DNA of 64,000 nucleotides from Agapanthus africanus (Eukaryota > Streptophyta > Magnoliopsida > Asparagales > Amaryllidaceae). The stretch's first letter is position 1. Each line of letters opens with the position of its first letter. The position numbers were made by a program, and so were the translations under genes. The notes beneath the pieces were generated by a model. It made no database searches. It saw only the letters and a list, made by a program, of their open reading frames with translations, and was not told where the DNA came from. The DNA lies in NCBI GenBank assembly GCA_030015575.1, contig CM057342.1, positions 615,503,348 through 615,567,347 on the forward strand. The letters are read 5' to 3'. Positions 22,791 through 32,017 of this stretch are shown piece by piece.

Positions 22791-23146
22791 CGCATTCCAC
22801 GGTGTCCGGGTTGACGTGCTCCGCTTTCTGTGGTGTCGGGGCTGACTCTAGGTTGTTTGTGAACCGTAGAGTCTTGGAACTAGGGACTTTTCCGTGCCTC
22901 CGATTGGTGGTGTCGCGTCCGTATCCTGTTGGAATGAGGAGGAACGCCGTTTTTGGTCTTCTAGGATGCAGATGTTGCCGTTGATATATGACTTTCCCTT
23001 TGACAGAGTTCGTTGGGACATGTGGTTCCCTTTTCATTTATACCCATGGATTGTATACAGGGGTCACTATGGACTTACCTGCAGGGCGAAAGTTTCATTC
23101 TGTTTTTTATTTCTTTCCGCGATGCTATATCATTTCAGCTTTTTAT
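22791..23146 (-). other. Tat 3' region between repeat arrays
   Basis: Non-coding; the short frames here have no family resemblance. A segment at about 23035-23095 (CCATGGATTGTATACAGGGG) recurs in altered form at about 23953-24010, showing that a larger block including these sequences was duplicated. Confidence 0.45.
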
Positions 23147-23489
23147 ATCGCAAAAGTCGCGATTGCCCAATCATTTCGGCCGTTTTTCGCGGTGCCCAAC
23201 CATTTCGGATATTTTTCTTTCCACTCGCTGCTTTTTATTGCGAGTTGCCCAATCATTTCGGCTATTTTTGTACGCATATTTTTTACTTGCTGATTTTGTT
23301 GCAAGTTGCCCTATTATTTCGGCTATTTTTTGTATGCATATTTTTGTACTTGCTGATTTTGTTGCAAGTTGCTTTATTATTTCGGCTATTTTTTGTATGC
23401 ATATTTTTTACTTGCTGATTTTGTTGCAAGTTGCCCTATTATTTCGGCTATTTCATATGCATTTATGGCTCGCTGACTTTTGCTGCGAG
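23147..23489 (-). repeat. Second hairpin repeat class of the Tat 3' region
   Basis: Five or six units of 60-75 bp, each a short hairpin followed by TGCCCAATCATTTCGGCTAT-like sequence. Arms: ATCGC/GCGAT (23147-23163), ACTCGC/GCGAGT (23223-23245), ACTTGC/GCAAGT (23285-23306, 23348-23369, 23410-23431) and CTCGC/GCGAG (23469-23489). All pair perfectly in spite of different arms. Confidence 0.75.
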
Positions 23490-23492
23490 TAT

Positions 23493-23674
23493 GGAATTTG
23501 GGATCTGATACCAATCTTAGCATCAGCATCGCTGCGACTGGAATATTGCCAGGAGCGAATCATCATTTGCCGTGAAAGGACTTGGAATTTGACACCGATT
23601 TAGGCATCAACATCGCTACTATTGGAACGTTGCCAGGAGAGAATCACCATTTTCCTCTGTCGATTCGAACAAAG
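23493..23674 (-). repeat. 91-bp tandem duplication in the Tat 3' region
   Basis: Two diverged copies, starting at 23493 and 23584, both with GGAATTTG, a CATCRNCATCGCT stretch and ATTGCCAGGAG followed by AATCA. No coding potential. Confidence 0.7.
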
Positions 23675-23720
23675 GTGGCTTAGTAGACATGGTTAGGCTC
23701 CTGTCGACTAAGGCTTTTGA

Positions 23721-23892
23721 CTTCATGAGCCGTAAAGGTCTCATCAAGATGTTTCTCCCTACGAGTCGTGGGGATCTCATAGGTGTATGTTCTCATTATA
23801 AGTTGTGAGGACTTCTAAGTGGTGTTCTCTCTTATAAATCGTAAAGATCTCATAAGAGCATTTTCTCCTTGCAAGTCGAGAGGACCTACAAG
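23721..23892 (-). repeat. Hairpin array 2 of the Tat 3' region
   Basis: Five units: CTTCATGAGCC / GGTCTCATCAAG (23721-23748), CCTACGAGTC / GATCTCATAGG (23758-23783), ATTATAAGTT / GACTTCTAAG (about 23795-23819), CTTATAAATC / GATCTCATAAG (23831-23856), and CTTGCAAGTC / GACCTACAAG (23868-23892). Loops are GTAAA, GTGGG, GTGAG, GTAAA and GAGAG. Pairing is imperfect, with one bulged base in several units. Confidence 0.72.
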
Positions 23893-24067
23893 TGTTTTTC
23901 ACCAAATAAGGGGATTTCACGCCATTAGCGGAACTTGGTGGAGGGAGACGTTTATTTGTGCCCGTGGATTGTATACAAGGGTCAATACTAAACCGTTTGT
24001 AGGGAAGTCTGGGAAATGTGATGGCTTAAGAACATATTCAGATCCCTATAGCTTAAGGCTTTTGAAT

Positions 24068-24239
24068 CTTACGAGCCGTGAGGGTCTCATAAGAGGGTTC
24101 TCCTTACGAGTCGTGAGGATCTCTAAGTGTAATTTCTCCTTAGGAATCGTGGGGATCCCTAAGTGTGTCGCTCCTTTGTGAGTCGTAAGGATCTCACGCG
24201 GGTAGTTTTCTCCTTATAAGGTCGAGAGGACCTTACAAG
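24068..24239 (-). repeat. Hairpin array 3 of the Tat 3' region
   Basis: Five units: CTTACGAGCC / GGTCTCATAAG (24068-24093), CTTACGAGTC / GATCTCTAAG (24103-24127), CTTAGGAATC / GATCCCTAAG (24139-24163), TTGTGAGTC / GATCTCACG (24176-24198), and CTTATAAGGTC / GACCTTACAAG (24213-24239). Loops are GTGAG, GTGAG, GTGGG, GTAAG and GAGAG. Units 3 and 5 pair at all but one position. Confidence 0.75.
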
Positions 24240-24536
24240 TATCTTTTAACGAGATTGCGCCCTTTCGGGTTTTTCACAAACTCGCCGGTAGCCCTGCTGT
24301 TTTTACTCACGGAGCCTTTTCGGGTTTTCATCTGTGCCCATCTTTCTTATGGACGTACCTTTTATATTTTATTTTTATTTATTTTTATTATATTATTTTG
24401 CGTCAGCCCTAGGATGCAGCGGTTTGTAGTAGTTTAAAGACGTCCGTCGTTAGTTTTAGGACATTGCGGTCCGTTGTTAGTTTTAGGATATTGCGGTCCG
24501 TTAGTTTCGATGCGAGGCATCACCGGATACTACTTA
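24240..24536 (-). other. Tat sequence next to the Tekay-B insertion
   Basis: Non-coding. Contains a short tandem of a roughly 30-bp unit (TTAGTTTTAGGACATTGCGG, about 24437-24505) whose units fold as GGAC/GTCC-type mini hairpins, and ends in the target duplication ACTTA (24532-24536). Its continuation is at 34718. Confidence 0.5.
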
Positions 24537-27223
24537 TGAGACATTTTGAAAATTTAGAAGTAAATAAAATTAATTAATTAAATAATAAAATGTTAAATTA
24601 AAAAGCTATTAAAACCAAATAAGACAATTTAATAAGATGTATATAAAACAAATTAAAGAAAAATTTTAGTATGCAACATAAATAAGTTATAAGGGTTTTA
24701 ATGTGAATTTTAGTTTCATTTTAATAAAAAGGGTGTTTTATAATAACATAAGTTGTGAAGGGTTTCTATGTAAAGTTTAGAAAATTATGCAAATGGGAAA
24801 TTGTTTAGGGTGTAAGTGAAAAAGAGATAAATTAGGTTTTTTTTCAGAAATTTTATCTCAAGATAAATCAAAATGGAAAGATAATGCATTGTCACCACCT
24901 TCTTACATGCACAACCCACATCCCACACCCCCTCCTTGCATGAGGATGGCACATCTATGTTTTTGACACCTCCTCCTACCACCTCACTCTTCCTATCACC
25001 ACATATATCATGTGTTTAGATCATTTAGCTAGTTTAAAATCTGAAATTTTAAAGAAAGAAAAATAAAACAAGAACAAACATAGAAGAACAAGAGAAAGGA
25101 GAAGAGCTAAGTCTATGATTTCCTCATCATCAAGATAGGACTAGGAGCTAGTGCATCTTGGAGGGTGTTCTTCCAGCAAATTACTTGAAGGTAAAATCAT
25201 TAACCACAATAGGAATTTAAATTCTGTAACTAGTTAAATTGAAATGAAAATTTTCTATAATTTCATATTTTAGTCAAAACTAGGCTCTGTTTGAATCTGC
25301 TGTAGTTTAGAGAAAAATTTACTTAACTAAACAGGGTCTTAATGATGTATGTTAAACATAGAGCAAACCATAGGAACACGAACCAGAGGGCTCGGTTTTG
25401 GGCCGGCGACTAATAGGGAAATTCCGGCGTCGCCGGATTTGTAGGGAGCTAGGGTGTTTTGGCTTGTTGTGTAGGTTTCTGTATAGAATTTTGGTCATTT
25501 TGGTATTGTTTAATCAAGTTACTTTAACTGTATATAAAATCTGAAAGCTAATATCGGAAAAGGTATCTAAGAAACCAAAATACGACACGGTTAAAACGTA
25601 TCGCGATCTGTTTTCTGTCGCGATGCAGAGTTGGGTTAAATTTTAGTGAGGATGAGCGTTAGATTGTTTGCTATAGTCGTACGTAGTGTAGTTAGCACGT
25701 ACAACTTGTGTTTTTTGATTTTTACCGTATCGGAATGTAGCCGTTTTCTTATACAAGTTAAATTTAATATTAGATTTGAGTTCGGGAGTTTCGGAGGCGG
25801 CAAGGAAAGGAAAAGGATTGGCGATTCCTGAGTAGATACGACGTAATTCCGGTGAGTAGACTAAACATCTACTGGGGAATTTTGTAGAGATGGCGTGTTA
25901 TGCCCTTAGTTTTATTAAAATAAATGCTTTACTTTTGTATTCTAAAATGATAATTTGCATTCATATCTACATGTACCTCACTTTAGTTGTTAGAACACTG
26001 CACAATTATCGACGAGTTATGCCGCATGTGCACATCTTTACATGTTACACTACACCTCGTCGATATTAACATGTCACTTTTACACTAAATATTCATCTTG
26101 TTAAATATGATTCCTATCATACCTAAATTATTAACAATAGTGGTAACTTGCATAAATGACATCATGTTTATCATCCGAGTATTCTATGTTAATATAGGAA
26201 GCTTTTTATTATTGAGAATTTAGGGTTTGAGTTTTCCTGTACCATTACATATATCTAGTGATTTCATGATTTATGTGACACGTCCACCAGGAGATGTTTT
26301 TTTTATTTGAGTTTATTCCGAACCGAGTCGATGGGTATACGGTTATGGATTTATAGTTTTATTCCGGACCGAGTCGGTGGGTATATGGTTACGGATGTAC
26401 AGTTTTATCCAGACTGAGTCGGTGGAGATACAGTTGGATACATGGTGGACTTTGTTGATTACAGGATCGTTCGAGAAATGATACCTGAGTGAAATGGAAG
26501 TTTTGTGTCACTGATGGACACAGAAAGATGAAATTTGTTGATAATAAATGATGAGATTTCAGTTTTGGTTATCTGATTTATAGTACAAATTCATGCTTTC
26601 CATATACTATCGTACATCTTACTTGCTCTCATTTCAGTTAGTTGTGATCGTCATATTGCATTATTAACCGTTATATGTTAGTTATATTCACTGAGTTGGC
26701 AACTCACCCTTGTTGTGCCACAGTTCCTTGGAGCGGTAGAGTGGACGGTTAGCAGCGGTGTAGATCCACTGTTGCAGCTTTTATCGCATCTTTTGGATAG
26801 GTGGTTACATATGTAATAACCTTCTCTTTTGATATTATATCATTGTACCCAGAAAATCTCCATCAAACCTTGTACTATGACTTAGAATGAAAGATGGGTA
26901 TATGATATTATTTGACAGGTGAGATAGTTGTTACGATTAGCCGATATTTCTTTTATTCATATCGGTGATTCTATTGGTCTCATATAAGTAGTAAATTTTA
27001 TTCCGCTGTTGTATTTTGTTGATTCCAACTAGGGATGCAACAAAACTTAACACCTTATACTTGTTTTATATTAATTACACAAAACAATGATTTTTACTTA
27101 AAAACAAAATTTTTATAAAAATTTCTGCAAATTATCTTGGTTTCGGCTTGCTCGGGTTGTGTATATATCTTTAGATATTATACAATCTAAGTGGCGGTCA
27201 CATCCAAACTTTGAGTCATGACA
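24537..27223 (+). repeat. Tekay-B 5' LTR (2687 bp)
   Basis: Starts TGAGACATTTTG (TGTAACATTTTG in the 3' copy) and ends TCATGACA. Landmarks: donor-like GAAG|GTAAAATC (25190/25191), a short frame rich in Lys/Arg ending at 25831, the site GGTGAGTAGA (25851), the ATTATCGACGAG hairpin (26005-26067) and the GAGTTGGCAACTC block (26693-26723). Confidence 0.92.
26005..26067 (+). other. Conserved long-stem LTR hairpin (Tekay-B 5' LTR)
   Basis: ATTATCGACGAG (26005-26016) pairs with CTCGTCGATATT (26056-26067) at 11 of 12 positions. The loop contains ATGTTACAC. The 3' LTR copy is at 33487-33549. Confidence 0.8.
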
Positions 27224-27226
27224 AAG

Positions 27227-27240
27227 TTGGTGTCAGAGCC
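27227..27240 (+). other. Tekay-B primer binding site
   Basis: TTGGTGTCAGAGCC, 3 bases after the LTR. It differs from the Met-tRNA-complementary TTGGTATCAGAGCC at one base. Confidence 0.85.
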
Positions 27241-27502
27241 TAGGAGTAACCTTACGGAATCGAGTAGTGAGTTAAGATAAGTTGACGTGAGTCCGTGATT
27301 TAGGATGACCTTTGGTTTGATGGAGTAAGTGATTTAGGATGAGTGCAGTACCGTACGTATGTTCCGCGGCATATTTACGTTACCATACTCAGCCTAACTA
27401 ACCTTAGAATGTATATCTTGATTTGTCCTTCCTTTGACACTCTGTTATTGATTGTTCCTATTTCGTAAGCCTTACCAACTCTCGTCTCTTATTCCAGTTG
27501 CT

Positions 27503-28638
27503 ATGGCTACGCGATCTAGGCAAGCTGCAGCTAGAGATGCAGCTAGGGAGAGTCCGCCTATGACGGCGACTGGTACACCGGACGTTCCGGCAGTGCACGA
27601 GCATGTTGATCCTCCTCCTCTAGATCGCATGAGTAGAATAGAGGAGGGCATGTTAGGATTACAGCGAGTGGTAGGATAGTTAGCTGAGGCCACTCGAGTA
27701 CTGAGACAGGATCCGGCACCGACCATGGTAGAGTCCGAGGTACAGCCCACGTAGACAGTAGCACTGGTAGACACGAGGGTGATGCAGGTATCGCTTTCAG
27801 ATTTTATGAGATTGAGACCTCCGGTATTTACAGGGACCGATGTAGCGGAGGATCATCAGTCCTTTCTCGATAGGATGGTGAGGATTGGCAGATCATTGCG
27901 ATGTTCTGATGCAAGGTCAGTTGAGCTGACTAGCTTTCGTTTGGAGGGACTTGCACAGGAGTGGTGCGAGTCGATGGAGAGAGGGCGAGCTACGGGTCTT
28001 CCTCCGATGTCGTGGATCGAGTTTTCCGAGGTCTTTCTTGCCATATTTCTTCCACAGAGTGTGAGGGACCCTAGAGCTAGCAGTTTTGACGCGTTGCGGA
28101 AATCTGCAAGTATGTCGGTAGCAGATTTTGATTTATGATTCACACAGTTGTCGAGCTATGCTCCCTATTATTTCCTACAGAGGAGCTTCGGGTGAAGAGG
28201 TTCCTAAGAAGTCTGGACACGCAGTTGTATCTAGATATAGGCTCCCAGCATTTTGATACGTATGCGCAGGCCATGGATGCAGCGATACGAGTAGAGGAGC
28301 GTTTGAGCGAGGCAGTGGATATTCCGGAGCCAAAGAGGAGTAGACCGATTGGGCAAATGACTAGGTAGTTTAGCAGAGGTAGAGGCAGATATACTCCAGG
28401 CCGTAGTTTCGGACAAGGTTGGACACAGGGACAGATGTTCAGTTCATACCCCGATGATCAGGGGACCCCACTTACATGTTATAACTGCGGGCTTCCTGGA
28501 CATACGGCTAGAGGGTATACACGCTATAGCGGGACTGTTACTCCACAAGTTGCTTTACCCCCTCCACCTTCTACGCCAATGGCTTTACTTCCTCCCCCAG
28601 TTGGCCCTACATGCCAGGCAATTGCACCACGAGGTTGA
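27503..28638 (+). pseudogene. Tekay-B gag (degenerate)
   Basis: Starts at ATG 27503 with an Ala/Arg-rich N-terminus; the frame continues through in-frame stops at 27677 and near 27751. The capsid part is recognisable (VFTGTDVAEDHQSFLDRM, LEGLAQEWCE, FLPQSVRD). A frameshift near 28140 moves it to another frame (TEELRVKRFLRSLD), which then holds stops at 28366 and 28636. The zinc knuckle is CYNCGLPGHTARGY, that is C-x2-C-x4-H-x4-Y, with Tyr in place of the last Cys. Gag would form the virus-like particle; this copy cannot. Confidence 0.85.
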
Positions 28639-28761
28639 GATTTTGCAGGACGATCTCAGAGAGGTCGAGGAGATAGAGGTAGAGGACGACAAGATGCGGG
28701 CAGGGGCCAGGCACGAGTTTTTGCGCTGACTCCACAGGATGCCCAGGCATCAAATGCAGTT

Positions 28762-29265
28762 GTGATAGGTACTCTTGCAGTATGCTCGTTAGATGCACAT
28801 ATTTTATTTGATCCCGGTTCTACACATTCTTATGTATCTTCACACTTTGCACTTTCTTTGGGGAAAGAGTCGTCGTTGTTAGAGTTACCGTTAGTGGTGA
28901 TTACTCCGGTGGGAGATTCTTTTATAGCCCGAAACGTATTCAGATCATGTTCTGTGCGTATTGGTGATAGAGATTCGCTAGTTGACCTGATTCTCTTGGA
29001 TATGTTAGTTTTTGATATACTTCTCGGTATGGATTGGTTGGCCGCTTGTCATGCCTATGTAGATTGTCGGGGGAAAGTGGTTAGATTTTGTTTTCCAGGT
29101 GAACCGATCTTTGTTGTGCAAGGAGACTGTAATATAATTCCTGCCAACATGATTTCTTCTCTTTGTGCGGGACGACAATTGAAGAAGGGTTGTCGTGGGT
29201 TCTTAGCATTTGTTCAGGACGTAGGAGCCGCTGAGATTCCATTGGACCAGGTTCCGATCGCATGA
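28762..29265 (+). pseudogene. Tekay-B protease
   Basis: A 167-codon open segment in the pol frame. The catalytic motif appears as LFDPGSTHSYVS (DPG in place of DSG, a variant I recall from Del-type elements) followed by the LLGMDWL flap-end motif near residue 90. It ends in TGA at 29263-29265, in the position of an Arg codon before [12 protein letters not shown]. It processes Gag-Pol in an active element. Confidence 0.88.
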
Positions 29266-29277
29266 GAATTTCCGGAT

Positions 29278-30078
29278 GTGTTTCCTGCTGAATTACCAGG
29301 ATTACCAACCGATCGCGAAGTTGAATTTTGCATTGACTTGATTCCGGGTGCGTGGCCTATTTCTATAGCACCCTATCGGATGGCCTCGACGGAGTTGAAG
29401 GAACTCAAAAGTCAGTTGCAAGAGTTGTTAGATAGAGGACTTGTTCGTCCCAGTGTATCGCCGTGGGGAGCTCCTGTCTTATTTGTAAAGAAGAAGGACG
29501 GTAGTATGAGACTTTGTATTGACTACCGACAGCTGAATCGCGTCACTGTGCGAAACAGGTATCCACTACCACGTATAGATGACTTGTTCGATCAGTTGTA
29601 GGGAGCTGGTTACTTCTTGAAGATTGATTTGCGGTCAGGGTATTACCAGTTGAGGGTTTGGAAAGACAATATTCCGAAGACTGCGTTTCGCACAAGATAT
29701 GGACACTATGAATTTCTGGTGATGTCGTTCGGACTCACCAACGCCTCAGCAGCTTTTATGGATATGATGAACCGTATCTTCAGGCCCTTCATTGATCAGT
29801 TTATTATAGTATTCATTGATGACATTCTCGTTTATTCTCAGAGTCGAGAGGAGCACGAGAAGCATTTTCGTATTACGTTGCAGACCTTGAGGGGGTATCA
29901 AATGTTTGCAAAATTCTCCAAGTGTGCTTTCTGGCTAGATGGTGTGGATTTCTTGGATCACATGGTTACGAGAGAGGGTATACGTGTGGACCCAAAGAAG
30001 ATCGAAGCAGTGCGGCACTGGCCCAGACCTGTGTCAATTACAGAGATTCGCCGTTTCTTAGGTCTGGCAGGTTATTAA
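29278..30078 (+). pseudogene. Tekay-B reverse transcriptase
   Basis: Two open parts in one frame (29278-29601 and 29602-30078), split by a TAG that replaces a Gln codon. Motifs: [70 protein letters not shown], the catalytic FIDDILVYS, and [16 protein letters not shown]. The second part ends in TAA at 30076 within LAGYYRRF. The catalytic residues are kept but the stops prevent a full enzyme. Confidence 0.92.
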
Positions 30079-30186
30079 CGACGCTTTGTATAGAATTTCT
30101 CTCGGATCGCTGCACCGCTGACCGGGCTGACTAGGAAGGAGGTTCCATTTCTTTGGACAGATGCATGTAAACAGAGTTTTCAGCAG

Positions 30187-30919
30187 TTGAAGACGCGCTT
30201 GACGACTGCACCTGTCTTATTTTTACCTTCTGGGTCAAGTGGTTTTGTTGTATATTGTGATGCATCTCGAGTGGGTTTAGGCTGTGTATTGATGCAGCAC
30301 GGCAGGATTGTAGCTTATGCTTCTCGACAGTTGAAGAGGCACGAGCAGAACTACCCCACTCATGATTTGGAGATGGCTGCTGTGGTATTCGCACTAAAGA
30401 TTTGGAGGCATTACTTGTATGGAGTCGTGCCAAATCTTCACAGATCATAAGAGTTTGAAGTATATTTTTCAGCAGAGGGATCTGAACCTAAGGCAGTTTA
30501 GATGGATGGAACTGGTGAAAGATTACGATTGTGAGATCTTGTATCATCCAGGCAAAGCGAATGTTGTAGCAGATGCTCGTATATTGGAGATTATGGATCA
30601 GGTTAGGCAGGGCGGGGAGTTGGAGTTTGTGATTGATGATCATGGAGTATTACGTTTTGGGACTCGTCTTTGTGTACCACATTCTGACAGACTGAGACGT
30701 GAGATCTTAGAGGAGGCCACTAGATCAGCATACAGTATTCATCCTGGTTCCACCAAGATGTATCGTGATCTGAAGGATGTTTATTGGTGGGAAAGAATGA
30801 AGAGGGATGTTGCAGAGTTTGTTTCGAGATGCTTGACTTGTCAGCAAGTCAAGGAAGAACACCAGAGGCCAGCCGGAGAGTTGCGGCCCTTGCCCATTCC
30901 AGAGTGGAAATGGGAATAA
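30187..30919 (+). pseudogene. Tekay-B RNase H and integrase zinc domain
   Basis: The RNase H start ([37 protein letters not shown]) is in 30187-30450. A frameshift near 30420 moves the rest ([31 protein letters not shown]) to the next frame. The spacer between RNase H and integrase is shortened by a deletion after VADA. The integrase zinc finger follows (WWERMKRDVAEFVSRCLTCQQVK). The segment ends in TAA at 30917. Confidence 0.88.
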
Positions 30920-30925
30920 ATTTCC

Positions 30926-31770
30926 ATGGATTTCGTTGTGGGTCTACCCAGGACTAGCAGAGGGTATGATTCCATTTGGTTGATTGTGGATAGATTGATA
31001 AAGACAGCTCACTTTCTTCCGGTGAAGACGACCTATGGGTTTGCACAGTACGCTCAGATTTATATCAACGAGATTGTACGATTGCATGGAGTTCCGACAT
31101 GCATAGTATCAGATAGGGGTACCCAGTTTACTAGCAGACTATGGCAGAAACTTCAAGAAGCTCTCGGTACATGATTTGGTTTTAGTACAGCTTTCCACCT
31201 ACAGACAGATGGTCAGTCAGAGCGGACCATTCAGACTTTAGAGGATATGCTTCGAGCTTGTAGCATTGATTTCATTGGTAGTTAGGATCGTCACTTACCT
31301 TTGATAGAATTCTCGTACAACAACATTTTCAGGAGACGATCCAAATGGCACCCTTTGAAGCTTTATATGGGAGGAAATGTCGATCACCCGTTTGCTGGAT
31401 GGAACTGAGCGAGAGTAGCAACTTGGAACCGCAGTTAGTACATGAGACTACAGAGAAGGTTCAATTGATACGGGACAGCATGAGGGCGGCGCAGTGCAGA
31501 CAGAAATTATATGCAGATCGACGACGTCGTAGACTCGAGTTTCAGGTAGGAGATCATGTGTTCCTTCGTGTATCTCCGATGAAAGGTGTGATGTATTTCG
31601 GGAAAAAGGGGATGCTCAGCCCCAGATACGTTGGACCTTACGAGATTCTGGAGAGAGTGGGTGCTGTAGCTTATTGTTTAGCACTTCCACCGAGTTTTCC
31701 CGATGTGCATCCGGTGTTTCACGTTTCGATGGTTCGCAAGTATCTTTACGATCCTTCTCACACGATCTAG
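30926..31770 (+). pseudogene. Tekay-B integrase core
   Basis: DDE residues are visible: Asp in MDFVVGLP (residue 2 of this segment), Asp in [10 protein letters not shown] (residue 63) and Glu in [10 protein letters not shown] (about 31212), the last lying after an in-frame TGA (31172-31174). Another TAG is near 31283 and a frameshift precedes MAPFEALYGRKCRSPVCW (31345). The C-terminal part (VGDHVFLRVSPMKGVMYFGKKG, LSPRYVGPYEILERVG) is well kept to 31770. Confidence 0.9.
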
Positions 31771-31977
31771 CATCAGACCTTACAGATTGAGCCGGATTTA
31801 TCCTACACAGTGCGGCCAGTCGCTATTCTAAAAAGGCAGGCAAAAAAACTAAGATCGAAGGTATTTCCATCTGTAAAGGTTCTTTGGCAACGAAAGAATC
31901 GCGAGGAGATTACTTGGGAGACCGAGGATGCGATGTGGAAGAAATTTCCACATCTTTTCAAAGGTATGTCTTGTTAA
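31771..31977 (+). pseudogene. Tekay-B chromodomain
   Basis: Continues the integrase frame after TAG 31768. It reads RPVAILKRQAKKLRSK, then VKVLWQRKNREEITWE and DAMWKKFPHLF, the form of chromodomain found at the end of Tekay/Del integrases. Chromodomains direct insertion to marked chromatin. A matching domain is kept in Gypsy-C at 43437-43595. Confidence 0.8.
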
Positions 31978-32005
31978 TTTTTAAATTCAGGGACCGAATT
32001 TTCTT

Positions 32006-32017
32006 AAGGGGGAATAT
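32006..32017 (+). other. Tekay-B polypurine tract
   Basis: AAGGGGGAATAT directly before the 3' LTR start TGTAACATTTT. Confidence 0.85.

Noticed and set aside
23500-23513. GGATCTGATACCA, resembling an inverted Met-tRNA primer binding site
   Set aside because: No LTR end lies next to it, it is part of a 91-bp tandem repeat whose second copy has lost the similarity, and the surroundings belong to the Tat 3' region.
23013-23603. A 196-codon hydrophobic frame on the plus strand
   Set aside because: It is the translation of the tandem hairpin repeats (repeated LADF.ASC.IISAIF); the opposite strand is the sense of the element, and other frames are also open.
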